Part shown: piece by piece, positions 1 to 12,358 of the stretch
Layout: every line of letters starts with the position of its first letter
How positions within the stretch are numbered: position 1 is the stretch's first letter
Source of the DNA: Dendrolimus kikuchii
Lineage: Eukaryota > Arthropoda > Insecta > Lepidoptera > Lasiocampidae
DNA length: 64,000 bases
Reading direction: 5' to 3'
Assembly (NCBI GenBank): GCA_019925095.2
Contig: JAHHIN020000030.1
Span: 1,640,501 to 1,704,500, forward strand
Made by a program: the position numbers and the translations under genes
The notes under the pieces: model-generated
Seen by the model: the letters and a program-made list of their open reading frames with translations, nothing else
The model's database searches: none
Told to the model about the DNA's origin: nothing

Positions 1-3000
1 CTAAAATTAGCTTATAGCTAATCTTGACTAGGTCTGATATCATTAATAGAAACATCTGTATGTTTCAATACTTATAAGATTCCTCTAATATCTCTTGTAC
101 TGGTAATTTTATAACTAATATCTTGTATCAACATCTAGCTAATAGATATATATGTAGAGTAGTATTAATCTCTCCCCCCCCCCCTTTTTTTATAGAGTAC
201 TATATTGTATTTATTTACAAAAAATATTATATACAATGTCTCTGAAAACAGTAATTATGGTTCTTTAAGCAATTTTTATCTTTCAAGATAATGATAGAAA
301 TGTATAAACTTGTACTCATTCTCTACCTAGGCTTTTTGACCTTTCAGATATTGTTGTAAAATGTTTAATGTGTGTTACAGGACAAAACAATAATTTCGGT
401 GTTTCCGTAACATCCAGCTAGACTGATTATTATTTTATTTATAATCTTGTTATTAAACAAAGTTGTGGCTACCAGCCAATTGTTTTGATTGTCTGGGGAT
501 GCCCTGGTGTCAACAGATCATAGATTCTACAGCCTGAGGCAAGTAATAGTAGTGACTATCCAGCTACTAATACGAAATTATATATACTTATATATATATA
601 TAATTTTATTTATTTATTTTAATTTTGTCAAATAGAAATGTTAATATTCTAGACAAATAAAATGGTGGAAATGGTCTTAAGTATTTGATGATCATCTTAC
701 ATCTCTGATAATATTATTATATGATAGATAGAAAACACTTTAATTTACACCCTTTCAAAAAACTTAAGAACTAGTAATATATGATAGCCTTTTAAAATTT
801 ATTTTTGGCAATGCCTATTGTAGATATATAGTAATTGTAGTGGTAAGTATTATTAAGTAGGTGTCTGCCAACTACTTTGATAAGTCTTGCCATTTGTGAT
901 TCAGTAAGAGACTTGATCATTCAAACTACTACTTTTTAAGCAAAAAGGGGCAATCTGTCTGTCTGTCCATCTACTGAGATCTTCCTCCTGTCTTAAATGA
1001 GAATTGTTAATAATCTTTGCTTTCAAGTTTGGCCTCCGAAAGCCCTTGGTCTATTCTGGTATTAATAAAAGGAAATTTCCTTTAACCTGGTTCAAGTAAG
1101 ACAGTATTCTATTAGGCTGGGTGGGGAAAAATGCCAAGCCCAGCCGAAAGTCTCATTTCTACCGAATACATTGTAGAAAAATGAGCACACCTGTCTGGGG
1201 CCATTCATCACATACTTTGATGAAAATAAGTTCATGCCTTGGACGCTCCAAATTTTGAACATAGCCTCCATGGCCTGGAGCAGAAGGAGCTACTTCAGAA
1301 CTTTAGGACCATTTGGCATCTGGCTTCTCATTCAGTTTAGCTTCCCCGAGAGCTAAGTGGCAGAGAAAGAGAGTTATGCTCCATTGTTCTGTGAGATTCG
1401 ACAATCTGGTAAGCATCTTTATTTATTTACTTTTTTAGGTAAAGGGATTACGTCCTTTTCTCACCATGTATTACAATATGCACCTCTTTGAGTCATACAC
1501 TGACTATTTATTGTTACAAAAATAGTATACATCTCGTTCCTCTTTGAACTCCAAAAAATTGGTTACAGGCCCACTTTCCAATCAGTGAGCAAATCCTGTT
1601 TAGCTGAGCACCTCAACCTGAATTTGAGGTCAAAAGACTGAGTAATATAGCTATTTGAGGACTGGTTCTGAGCCCTGCTCTCCTTTGATCAACTTTATTT
1701 CAGGTCTTGCTAAACAGTAGGGTTAGATATTCCCTCTTGGCCTGCTCTGTTTGAATAATTTTAGGAACATTTGCATACAGTGATTGTGAAGTCAATTCTT
1801 TAAAATTGCATAGTATGCAAAATCTCAATTTAGTCATAACCCCTTTAGGAGTAGTAATATATCTATTCCACATGTTTGAAATCAGAAATGTTATTTTTAG
1901 TTATGGTTTTTACGACAATTTCACTCTGCCTCGCCTGGTGTCCCAGACAGTTATAACAATAGGAAAACAGACCTTAGACATTAGAGCAAATAATTTGATC
2001 ACACCTGAGATTTAATGCTCACATGATGGCGATTGTAAGATAGACTTTTTGATAACTTATATGCCATCCTCGTATCGAACATTCTCAGAGTTTCTGCAAC
2101 CTGAGAATCAAGGACCTTCCGTCCTGACTGACTCTAGAGTAACTGGATATGGTGTCTATAGGATTTCTGCAATCCAATTTGCTATAATAGCAAATATTTT
2201 TGTGCCAAATGTTAAGCCACAAAGCAAGAGCAATAAAGAGGGGAGTTTCCAGTCTTTAAACATCAATTGAGATACTTCTTATCATCTTACAAAATGTCAC
2301 AGTCTCATAGCATAGACACTTATGATATTATAAGTTTGTATAAATAAGGTTTAAAATTAGTATACAAATAGACCACTACTTTGCTGTCTTAAGATTAATC
2401 AAACTATCTCTTATGTTATTATAATAGTAAGATGATAAGCTGTTGTTTTAACCCCTGCTCTCTTATATGTAATTAATACAATTACTTATTGTAATGTGTA
2501 ACTAAATGTTTGCTGGAAATCTTGCTATAAACCACCCGGAGGAATGTCCGGATGAGGTTTAGCTATTGGTAAGTGAAAATATGCCTGTTGAATGTTTGTT
2601 GTCACTAACCAATATGTCTTAACTTTAATTAATCTCTTTATTTGTAATATAAAATGTTTTACAATATTTTACATATGAATTGAGACCTCTGAGGTCCAAG
2701 AGGGCAGAAATCAACATCTTACTTCTTTATCAAAAACCATCTGAATGCAGCTCTTTGGATGGAGTCTGTTATATTCACTACTTTTAATAGGTGAACTATC
2801 TCTTTTCTCATTATGTGTATTGTGTAGTCTAAACAATTTACACTAAGATTTATAGTCTTGGCTGTATAATTAGTAAGGCTTAGATCACTTGTCATATAAG
2901 ACATTAGATGTGTTACTTTTTAACTTAAAGTATGTACTTGTCTTTAAATTTTAATCACCCTTGTAAGCCACTCAATGATGCTTTAATAAGTTGTACAACA

Positions 3001-4470
3001 TCAGGACAAAAATATAGTCTTGACTACAAATAATTTGCAATGTAGTCTCTAATATTTAATTATGGGACATTGGTCCCACTGACTTTATTAATCCTGTCAA
3101 TGAGTAATGTAAAAATTACTAGGCTTTGGTGAAAATCAGTCGTGGTGCCTCCTGTGAGGACTTAATTTACAAGCCCTCGTTTACAAGACCAATGTTCAGG
3201 TGGGTTATAGTCACATGGCACATCTATGTACCATGAACAGATCCAAACTTTCTTTAATATAGGTTAGAAGGCTATAACCACCCAAAGTTATCTTTATATC
3301 TCAAATAATAAATAAATGGGCCGACTATCTATACACACCCCAGTGTTTTATCACTGAATTAAAGAAGCTGTTCAACTTCAGCCAGCAGCAGCTGGATGTT
3401 TATCCAGCTATAGCCTTTGTTCAGAAATTGCCATTGTTCTAGAATATTATAAAAAACAAATTTGTCCACAATGGTTCTGCACCGATAAGTGGTCTTCTTT
3501 TACAGTGAAATGACAAATGTTATGTCTTAGTACAACACTATTAGCAAGACAAGTTTGTGATAAATGTCCTTTCAATCATATTAATCAAAAATCAATTTAA
3601 TTTTTGACACTAACTCTTCGTTAGCTTAAGTAAACAACCGGTTTACTAACCTCGGTGTTTTATTTCCCCTACTGAGATTTTCAGTTAGGTGTTAAAACAA
3701 GTTCAATCCTGTTTCAAAACTCGTAATTGTACTTACATCTCATGTTCAGTAGAATAAAGCAAAGTACTTCCCCCTTCGTCCGAACTTGAGAAACGAAGAT
3801 AATTTATCGTAATTGGTTTCACTCGATGTGCTAGTAATAACAGAAATCACCAAAGGCTTAAAGATTTCGAATGTTGCACATTCCACCTGAACACTTGTTT
3901 GTCGTAGTTTGTACTTATTATAACACAATTAAAAGACGAATGGTAAGTATTATAATGAAGTACTATATTATTTTCTTGGCACTGTGTTGTCAACACTTCA
4001 AAATTCTATTAATATTGAATAGTTTTAACACTTTGAAATAATTTACAAATTTTGCAATGTTTTACCGGCAAAATTTTACAATGCATATGAATTGACAGCT
4101 ATCTCAAATCTGTCACATCAAGGAAAGAGATGTCATGCTGGTGAGTAAAAGAGAAAGGTATAAAATCATGATGAAATTGGTGAGTAATTATACTATAGAT
4201 ATTAAATAGTGGCAAATTATTACATGCTTTCTTCTAACAACACTGTGTGTCGACAGAGACACATAATAACACTATATTTATCTCCACTATCCACCTACGC
4301 GCCTAATTTTATCGCGCGATATTCTTAATCCATTATAACCTGCCTGAAGGTCGTTGACATTTTATAGAGGCAAAATAATAATACACGTATTAAACGATTT
4401 CGGTTTTAACGACCGCGATTTACTGATGATGTTGACATGGTAGATTTCCACATGCTGGAATTTTTATTTT
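1..4470. other. AT-rich intergenic or intronic DNA, no gene recognised
   Basis: No long open frame, no recognisable protein motif and no clear transposon terminus was found here. Several 50-70 codon open stretches exist on both strands, for example around 1175-1350 (+), 2719-2904 (-) and 3362-3507 (-). None could be joined into a phase-consistent gene or matched to a family. A C run next to a T run lies near 170-190. Old intronic or intergenic sequence is the simplest reading. Confidence 0.5.
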
Positions 4471-4482
4471 GTTGTATGAGTT

Positions 4483-4775
4483 CAGCAGACTGGCAGACGG
4501 CCCACTTGATGGAAAGCGGTTACCTATCGACATTTGCTGCCGCTCTCTAAAGGGGGTCGACTAAGTTTTTTATTTTATTGCTGGAGTACAGAAGACAGGC
4601 TGACGGCCTAACAGTGATGGAAAGTGGTTACCGTCGTCTATGAATATTTGCAACACTAAATGTGCTACAAACGCGCTGCTGCTCTCTTAAGGGAGAACCT
4701 GGCCACTAATGCCGGAACACAACTCAAGGTTGTTACGGCGCCATACTCTAGACCAGGGGTGATAGCTATCTAGTA
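4483..4775 (+). repeat. Two degraded copies of interspersed repeat family A
   Basis: Both pieces share the family A core: a start like GCAGGAGTTCAGCAGACAGG, then GGCCCACTTGATGGAAAGCG, CATTTGCAACAC and CTCTTAAGGGAGA. The first piece (about 4483-4560) is short and deleted. The second (about 4576-4775) runs further but lacks the usual 3' end. Other copies lie near 6.93, 11.7, 35.99, 38.26, 38.58, 48.69, 49.58 and 50.75 kb. Confidence 0.7.
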
Positions 4776-4912
4776 AGTCTAAGTAACTTAAGGGTGACAA
4801 GGGGAGAGGGGTCCTAAGTTTCATGACGTCACATTTCAAAGTGTAATAATATTTAAGCTTTAAAACACGAACTTTGAACTATTAACGATAAAATTCATAA
4901 TATTTAAGATCT

Positions 4913-5432
4913 AATATTTTCTTAAGTTTTCGCGACTTATATACATAATAAAACTACGTTTTAACGGTTTTAAGCGCGGTAATTTTATTTGATTTTGGTT
5001 TTTCCGACGTTTCGGCCACTTTTCAGTGGCCGTGATCACGGAAGACAAAGATGTCAAGTGTCAACGAGTATTGTTAAAGTTTTATTTAGCCTACCGCCAA
5101 CTTGTTCATTTTAATTATTTAGTTTTAATTTTGTTTATGGTTATTATTTACTCTATGGGAGCCTAATCTAATTTACTACCGCTTCGCAACATGTTATGGC
5201 TTGAAGAGAAGAAGCGGCACAAGAAACTCTTCAGCAAACATGCCTAGCTCTAATAATTTTATATAATATTAAGATGGGTGGAAGGAAAAATAAAAGTAAT
5301 TATCAGTCAAGTTGGTTTGTGTTACGTTGTACGCAGAAAGAGCTCACAGTATCTTAAACGTCTGAAACGTCGGAAAAACCAAAATCAAATAAAATTACCG
5401 CGCTTAAAACCGTTAAAACGTAGTTTTATTAT
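4913..5432 (+). mobile_element. Fold-back element, copy 1 (about 520 bp)
   Basis: The left 137-nt segment (4945-5081) is the same sequence as the arms of the palindrome at 55.9 kb. Its outer 69 nt recur inverted at about 5364-5432, giving terminal inverted repeats with a 280-nt loop. The element is flanked by an apparent 13-bp target duplication, ATATTTAAGATCT, at 4900-4912 and 5433-5445. The loop contains a segment near 5190-5250 that recurs inverted near 47.4 kb. No coding capacity was seen. A duplication this long is more usual for LINE-type integration than for cut-and-paste transposons. Confidence 0.65.
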
Positions 5433-5498
5433 ATATTTAAGATCTGTCTGTATGAGCAATGTTGAAATTATTAAAAAAATATTTAAAGAGAAATAAAA

Positions 5499-5785
5499 CT
5501 AATTACGGAACTGCTGGAACGGCGATGGTAACCACTCTTGGGTGGAATCTTGCAAGTTAAATTTGATCGACTTCCCGGTTTCCCATTGAGCTGGAATTTT
5601 GCAGGTGCATGTATATCGCGTGACAATGCCATAATATGGTAACATGGAGCTGATCTGATGATAGAGTCGGAAGGTAGCCATAGGAGCTCCTGTACTAAAC
5701 AAGATAGACCCGTCGTGTTTGGGCTCGTTTTACTTGTCTTGGCTAGCACTCGGCTGCTACATAATATGCAGGATCTCAAAAGCTT
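5499..5785 (-). repeat. Interspersed repeat family D, minus orientation
   Basis: This stretch recurs in the opposite orientation at about 59310-59620. Shared blocks include a 'CACGCGATATACATxTGC' type core, 'TTTCAGCTCAACTGGAAACC' and 'TTAACTTGCAAGATTCCA'. It has no coding potential beyond chance ORFs. It resembles a LINE 3' end or SINE, but the family could not be named. Confidence 0.55.
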
Positions 5786-5924
5786 GTATTTAAAAAGCTT
5801 TTTAAAAAAGCTTATTTTTACATAACATTCCATTTTATCATAAGAGTGTATTTAATTCTTTTTTCAAAGTTTCCACGGAGAAGGGAATTAAATCACTAAA
5901 TAATCATAAAAAAAATGAAAAATA

Positions 5925-6082
5925 AATAATAGTTTAAAAAAACTAAAAAACACGCTTTTTAGAAAATCCAACTAAAAAATATAAAATAAATTTGAATTAA
6001 AAATAGTGTAAGACAAAATGATTTTATTGTAAATGTTTTTATGTCTAAAAAGCGCATTTTTTAGTTTTTTTAAACTATTTTA
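5925..6082. repeat. Short inverted-repeat (MITE-like) segment
   Basis: About 36 nt at 5925-5962 (containing TTTAAAAAAACTAAAAAACA) is repeated inverted at about 6044-6082, with roughly 80 nt between. The core GCTTTTTAGA pairs with TCTAAAAAGC. The following sequence, around 6090-6150, recurs at 55.86 and 56.23 kb split by a fold-back insertion. It therefore belongs to a dispersed repeat. Confidence 0.5.
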
Positions 6083-6238
6083 TTTTTATTGATTTAATGT
6101 ATTTTTATGCATAATTTAAACAAATATTAGCATTCTGCACTCCTCGATATAAACTATACGTGTACGAAATTTCATACTTCTCCGTCCGCGCAATTTTCGT
6201 AAAAAGGGGTTCAAAGTTTTTGCTTCACGTATTAATAT

Positions 6239-6658
6239 TGTAACAATTTGGGCCACCTGCATACCTGTAGACAAAGCACATTTATTACACACCCGGCGTT
6301 TGAGCTAATAACATGGAAACTATTTATGACTGTCTTCTTTTGTTTACTTTGTGTTTAAAATTTGTACTTAGAAAAACAGCCCATTGTGTATGGTAGTCAT
6401 TAGCCAGGTATGTCGAACTGATTCTAAGAAATTCGGTAGGGCAGACATATTGTATCGGTGCAGTATAAAGTAATTGCCAAGTGTACATTCGATGATCTAT
6501 TTAGTGACGGACTTTGCGCGTGTTATTGAATCATACATTACGTTTGGACTGGTTGTGTCCAGTTATATTTGTACCTGTGTTATACGTGTTTGTATAGTTC
6601 TAATAAATTCTATAGTAATTCTAACGGCATTTTAATTCGAGTCCTGTAACTCGTAACA
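6239..6658 (+). mobile_element. Solo LTR, family 'TGTTACGA', plus orientation
   Basis: This is a 420-bp LTR-like unit ending in CTCGTAACA and flanked on both sides by ATAT (6235-6238 and 6659-6662), a 4-bp duplication typical of gypsy-type integrases. It contains a TATA-like GTATAAAG near 6466 and an AATAAATTC poly(A)-like signal near 6602 close to the 3' end. That order matches U3-R-U5. No internal retroviral-like domain adjoins it, so it is a solo LTR. Relatives lie at 12.36 kb (+) and 42.05, 53.15, 54.53 and 58.83 kb (all -). Confidence 0.7.
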
Positions 6659-6930
6659 ATATAATGATATTTTATGTTTCAGTCCATTCTTTACCTTAGA
6701 AAATTGATCAAGATGACTATTGGTGAAATTTCGACTCACTCATTTTTGTTTAGGATCAAAACATTTTAGAGTAGATGTAAAATTTTGCCTCTGGGAGGTA
6801 AAAATTCGAGCCAAGCATTAAAATGTATCTATTAATAATGACGATCTGGAGGTCGTGTTATTGCTGGTCATCTTTAACACATTTGTCTGAAAGTATCTGT
6901 ATGTGAAAGCTTTTCACGCATATTTTTTTT

Positions 6931-7210
6931 GCAGGAGTTCAGCAGACAGGCAGACGGCCCACTTGATGGAAAGCGGTTAAAATCGCCTATGGAGATTTGC
7001 AACATCAAAGGTACTACAAATGCGCTGCTGTTCTCTTAAGGGAGACTGGAACCTGGCCACTAATGCCGGAACACCACTCAAGGTTGTTACGGCATACACT
7101 AGAACAGGGGTGGTTTCTATCACCTGGCTGTGAGTTGTTTTGTCGCCTCTTACAACAGGCCGTCCGGTCGCAAGAAATTGTATTCTTTCTCCGTCCCTGC
7201 TCCGTGCAGG
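6931..7210 (+). repeat. Repeat family A, near-complete copy
   Basis: It begins GCAGGAGTTCAGCAGACAGG after a T run and ends in TTGTATTCTTTCTCCGTCCC near 7200. The open frames that overlap it on both strands come from the repeat consensus and recur at other copies. They are not host coding sequence. Confidence 0.75.
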
Positions 7211-7432
7211 TATTATGTTACGTCTCAACAGAATTAAAAAAAATATATAACGAAATTTACATGATAACTATTTCGTTATCAAAATTACGATCACCTGAAA
7301 GTAAGAACAAAGAAAATTCATCCAAACTGTAACACATAATAATCAGCCTTTTTTATAATACAATACATGCATTCATTAATATCAAGTAAGTCTTTGTTAA
7401 AATTAAATTGGATTATGACGCCATAGTTGAGC

Positions 7433-7660
7433 TGTTGGAGCTTAACGGTTCTACTCTGCTAGGAGGGGAGCCGCCAATACTGCAACACACGCCCAGTCCG
7501 CCTTACACCGTCCGGCGACGCTTACGCATATAGTAAAACCTCACATCGTTTACCTTTGTCGCGTATAATATCTGTACTGTGGTCACAATAAAGCTCATAT
7601 AATTAGAACAGTCCACTGATTACTACAAGAACCCATACCATCCAGGGAGGAGCCTAGACA
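7433..7660 (+). repeat. 5' LTR of the non-autonomous element
   Basis: A 228-bp LTR with TG...CA ends and a CACAATAAAG poly(A)-like signal near 7588. It is about 99% identical to the copy at 11121-11348. Confidence 0.85.
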
Positions 7661-9177
7661 TGGTCCATCTCACCGTGAAGAACTACGACCTACAGTGACC
7701 TACACGACGCGCATCACGCGATCCCATGCGTGATTGTGGGCTTATTATTCGTCGGCGAGGAAACCGAAGCGAGTGACCTTTAAAACTGTAGCTTCATCAG
7801 CGTCTTAATTGATGAACAACTGTACTTAACCGAAGGTGCACTTCAGGGAAGAAAGTTCCTCTTCAGCATTCTACGGATTACAGACTTCAGTTCATCAGTC
7901 TTCGCATCTTATCTTCACAATAGAAACTTCAATCATTTATCAAAGCATCATTTAACGTACAAGTATTGTAAGTTGAACGCGCAGTGATCATCGCCTGGAC
8001 TTTGGACTCCCAGGCCTACGTGACTCGAGTCGGACGGCACAAAAGTTAAGTGAGATCTTTCCAAAATCCTTAAAAATTCATATCTCACGTCATTATTCCT
8101 TAATTCAATCATCTATGTCTTAATTATTCATATTTTAATCCTTTTTTGCATATAAATTTCATATAATTCTTATTACATTTTTCGTAAACCATCAATTCGT
8201 AACATACCTACATAATTTGCTATATGCTCTTGTACATACGCATAGCCGCAAACTGAGTTTAAGACACTTACATTGTTGCATATTTTCTTATTTATTTTGT
8301 TCAATTCATTCTTACTTATAGCCGCTTACAAATCGTCGAGTTGTTATAAACAACATTCATCGTATACATATGTGTAGCTAGCATTGTTGCTACGTCGATC
8401 CACCGAGCTCATTAGCAGTGTACCTACCTTATTTCTTTAACTTAATAATGTCTAATATTTATTGTTTAATTTCACTTTGCTACAGTTCATTTAATCCTTT
8501 CTTTCTTGTCTATTCTTTCTTGAAACTTTAAGCATACTTGCCTCTTATAATGGGTAATATAATTTTTTTTAAATTGACATCTTTTGTAGCAAAGCTTATG
8601 CAAATTATTTTCCATCTTACAGCTGCTAAGTCATGCGAGCAACTTCATGATTCACATTTATTCATAAAAGATTTTTCATATTCCTATAATGGTGAATTTC
8701 AGAGCGCGTTGGAAGTATTTTCGGAGACACCAGACGAGCTGTGTGCAGCTCGAGAGCAGCTTGGCAGCCGCTTTGTTGCAGCGACACGCTGTTTCATGCC
8801 GATCTTCGCTCCCAGCCTTGCCAGTCTTGCATCTGTCAGAGGTACGCTCCGGTGCCAACCCCACTCTTGTAGTTCAGCATAGTAAACGTAATAATTTTAG
8901 TTCGTCATAAAATCAATTCAACTGACTTAAGCTAGCGGCGGCGATCAGGATTGGTTAAAATTCATTGTCAATTATTCTTATACTTAATACATAATTAATT
9001 TAATTCATTCATTCTTTATTTACGGGCCTCCCTTCAAGGAAGTGCCGTCTTAAATAGTTATGACTTTGCAACATTAAGTCATAGGCTAAGTATAATTTAT
9101 ATATATAATAATAATCATATATTAAATAATTTTATTATATAAAGAATTTCAATCTCATATTTCTTTATTGTATCTTC

Positions 9178-9396
9178 ATGACGAGTCACCGACGCTTGAG
9201 CTCTTCATCTTATCGAACAATAACGACTCTTATTATATCACGTCATATGTTACCATCCACAGCGCTGGTCACAGTGGTGGGTGCCGACGTACGGACACAC
9301 CACGCCGGGGTCTTATTGGATATAGGTAGCATTGCAAACTTTGTCCTTACACAAAGTTTGTTCGGTAAGCCTTATTTACCAAATTACTACATTTAA
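9178..9396 (+). pseudogene. Retropepsin-like remnant of a BEL/Pao polyprotein
   Basis: The 72-codon open frame contains ATALVxVV-like and LLDIGSIANFVL segments. These correspond to the aspartic-protease region of BEL/Pao polyproteins, which usually read ALxDSGSQxxFI. The catalytic Asp and following Gly-Ser are visible. Flanking gag, RT and integrase are absent or too decayed to read. It lies in the middle of the LTR element at 7433-11348. The Asp-Ile-Gly-Ser context and short length make activity unlikely. Confidence 0.5.
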
Positions 9397-11120
9397 GCAA
9401 CGTCATATTAGCATAAACATACAATGTTGGCCAGATCTTGCGTTCTTCAAATAACGTCTTCCACTGGTAACATTATTATACAATCATTAACAATTTACTA
9501 TTGCATAGAACATCCATGTCTGCTAAGTATGTACAAACATACTTAAGGTATATGACATAAAATATACCAATGCCGATGGCTTTGTCCGTCTTTCTTGTTG
9601 CGTTCTCCATTCACATACTCGATGGAGCGAACATCTTCTGGACATCATTAGCACGCCAGATCTGTCTTTGCTTGTCGCGTTCTTCATCATCATAAAAGAT
9701 GGAGCGGACAGCGTCGAGAACGTATTTGGCACAACTTCGCATTGATTTCGAAATTATAAACTTAATTGCCTTCATAGGTGACACGGCATCCAGCAACTTA
9801 TCTGAGTACCAACGGTGTCTTATTCTTTATTTAAGAATCACTTGACGAAGATCAGTAATGCGGCGTGTCAACTGATGACAATTACATAAATCTTTGTGTT
9901 TCGGAGATACGGGAAGGTTATTCTGATTATACGGGGCAATACGTGTGCCTCTTGGAGAATACATATAAAACTCCCCCACCTCGCGGGCTCGCGGACCTAG
10001 CGCGAGTTTTATAGATGAGGCATCATTCATCACTTTAGTTCATTTACACTTATTTATTTATATTTAGCTTGAAACAATTATTCCTTAATGATAATCATAA
10101 ATCAAACGTTAATTCATAAATTGCCTTATTTTAAAATCTTAATTGAATTGATTGTTCATATAACATTCCAATATAATTATAAAACATACAAACTTATAAT
10201 TTGCGTATTGCAACAAGTACCGAGCTTCGTACTGCATCGTATTATTGAAATATATTTGTTAGTAAATAACCTTTATTGAGATATCTAAATTATTAGTAAC
10301 AGGGACAGACTAATAAACCAATTCTTATAGCCTGCTGCATACGTATATAAGCTAAATTAAATCTCATACATATCTACATGCATTTTTTTACTTAGCTATA
10401 TCGGCGGTGCAACTGGAGTTTGTCTCTGACTTTCCAAAGGAAGCTTTCTTATCTGGCTGCTCTCGAGCTCTTCATTGTTCGTCGTGGCAGTCCATCTATT
10501 CATCATAATTTTCGTATAAAGGTTTACTTGTATCGGCTCATAACCACGCTTTCTGGACTTTGAGAGTTGACCATCAACTCTTCCAAGCTTCATTTAGGCG
10601 TATCTTATGTCTAGTTCATCTTAACTTTGAAGTAATGACTACGTGCCTATCATAGATAAAAACCAGTCTTAATTCATAATGCCTTCACTCCTCTTTCCAT
10701 TTGCCTTGTTTCCACCCTCTTATTTCCGCTTATCTCCTCATTGGAAGATCGCTTACATCTTAGCCGCATCCGAAGGTCTCCAACCAGAACATGAACAGTA
10801 TTCAGAGGTTCAACATGTAAAGGGTCTTAGTTAACATATTGGAAACGCCCTCATAATGTATATATTTTCTGGCTTCAGAGTAAGACAAAATGATGCAGTT
10901 ATGTGGATCATCTTAAGAAAGCAGCTCTTGTAGCCGCATGGAGAAGAACATCCGGCCTTTGAAGTGGCGTCTTGGGAGACGATACTCCATGCCAAGGATA
11001 GACTTCACAAGGGTGGATAACGTAAGGACTGTTATAAGAAGGGAGTAATTCGTCGTGTCTTCAACTTCTTCTTTATACCTTATTTATTATTTTGAAGACA
11101 AATCTTCAACGCCGGGAATA

Positions 11121-11348
11121 TGTTGGAGCTTAACGGTTCTACTCTGCTAGGAGGGGAGCCGCCAATACTGCAACACACGCCCAGTCCGCCTTACACCGTC
11201 CGGCGACGCTTACGCATATAGTAAAACCTCACATCGTTTACCTTTGTCGCGTATAATATCTGTACTGTGGTCACAATAAAGTTCATATAATTAGAACAGT
11301 CCACTGATTACTACAAGAACCCATACCACCCAGGGAGGAGCCTAGACA
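11121..11348 (+). repeat. 3' LTR of the non-autonomous element
   Basis: This 228-bp partner of the LTR at 7433 is followed directly by the GAGC target duplication at 11349-11352. Confidence 0.85.
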
Positions 11349-11456
11349 GAGCAAAAGTGCTCCATTGTTGCTGCGTCGATGAAATAATTCTTATCACATT
11401 CGAACAGGTTTCAATTTTAAAACTGCTACTGCCGCTAAAATTGGGACGGTCTAGAC

Positions 11457-12234
11457 CAGGGATTCACAAAGTGGTCGATATCGACCCCCTGGTGTCGAAA
11501 TCAGTTTTCCAGCGATCGATATAAACGAAAACTGATTTTGGGGATCGACGAGGTCCAATAATCGAGCCTTATTAATGAACACAAGTTCTTATTTGAGACT
11601 TTCAATATACTGTGTTAGTTGTGTTACGTGTACAAATGTGCGTTTTATTTTCAAAACATAATTATCTCCTAAGTATTTTTGCATAATTTGTATTTTTTTA
11701 TTTATTGCAGGAGTTCAGCAGACAGGCAGACGGCCCACTTGATGGAAAGCGGTTACCATCGCCTATGGACATTTGCAACACCAAAGGTGCTACAAATGCG
11801 CTGCTGCTCTTAAGGGAGATTGGAACCTGGTCACTAATGCCGGAACACAACTCAAGGTTGTTATGGCGGCATACTCTAGACCAGGGGGGTCGCCATCCAG
11901 TCGAGCAAATACCCTACCAACTGGATGTGGGTTGTTTTATCGCCTCTTACGACAGGCCGCCCGGCCGCAGGAATTTGTATTCTTTCTCCTTTCCTGCGTA
12001 GATGTAAATTGTATTAATAATTATTAATTACACTTGATATTTGTTGAATTATATCTCTATTTATATTGTTAAATTCTGATGATAAAACGATGTCAATTTT
12101 ACTCACTTAACCGGTTGGTCCGTCTGCTATGAATTTTAGTAGTAAAAGACACCTAAATAAAATATAGTTGTGGCCCGGAGCATTTGATCTAATATGTCTC
12201 TGCGGCCCATATAAAAAAAGGTTGAGTATGGCTG
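11457..12234. mobile_element. Non-autonomous hAT-type element with a nested family A copy
   Basis: The left end, CAGGGATTCACAAAG, and the inverted right end, CAGCCATACTCAACCT, fit hAT-type termini (CAGNGNTTCNCAA...). The flanking octamers GTCTAGAC (11449-11456) and TTCTAGAG (12235-12242) match at the central TCTAGA, as expected for a slightly eroded 8-bp hAT duplication. A family A repeat (about 11706-11995) is inserted inside. No transposase frame remains. Confidence 0.6.
11706..11995 (+). repeat. Repeat family A copy nested in the hAT-type element
   Basis: It begins GCAGGAGTTCAGCAGACAGG after a T-rich stretch and ends near TTGTATTCTTTCTCC and a TCCTGCG. It is one of the fuller copies. The overlapping frames on the plus strand are repeat-derived. 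Confidence 0.75.
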
Positions 12235-12358
12235 TTCTAGAGAAATATCACAATTTTTCGAGCTATATTCAAATATAGCCCCAGCGTTTAGTGCTTTTTA
12301 ATGAAATGATTTATGTTTAACTGATCACCATCATAATAGTTTTTCTTCTTCATAATAT

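Larger units (their letters stand above)
7433..11348 (+). mobile_element. Non-autonomous LTR retrotransposon, BEL/Pao-derived
   Basis: Two 228-bp direct repeats (7433-7660 and 11121-11348) begin TGTTGGAGC and end CCTAGACA. I counted two differences between them (C/T near 7596 and T/C near 7640). The 4-bp sequence GAGC lies immediately outside both repeats (7429-7432 and 11349-11352), a target site duplication. The TGG just after the 5' LTR suits a tRNA primer site. The 3.46-kb interior has no long ORF and keeps only a BEL/Pao-like protease remnant near 9.2 kb. The element would depend on another element's proteins. The orientation call rests on the TGG and the remnant frame. Confidence 0.8.

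Noticed and set aside
1175..1410. Plus-strand open stretch of about 58 codons with protein-like composition and nearby GT-AG signals
   Set aside because: Other frames of the same stretch look equally plausible, implied introns near 1097-1131 would be too short, and no family was recognised.
3362..3928. Minus-strand open stretches that might be exons of a host gene
   Set aside because: A good donor-like GTAAGT follows 3738, but no phase-consistent partner exon was found.
7979..8900. ORFs near 8538-8910 as a Gag gene of the 7.4-11.3 kb element
   Set aside because: Three overlapping short frames, none with a knuckle or Gag motif.
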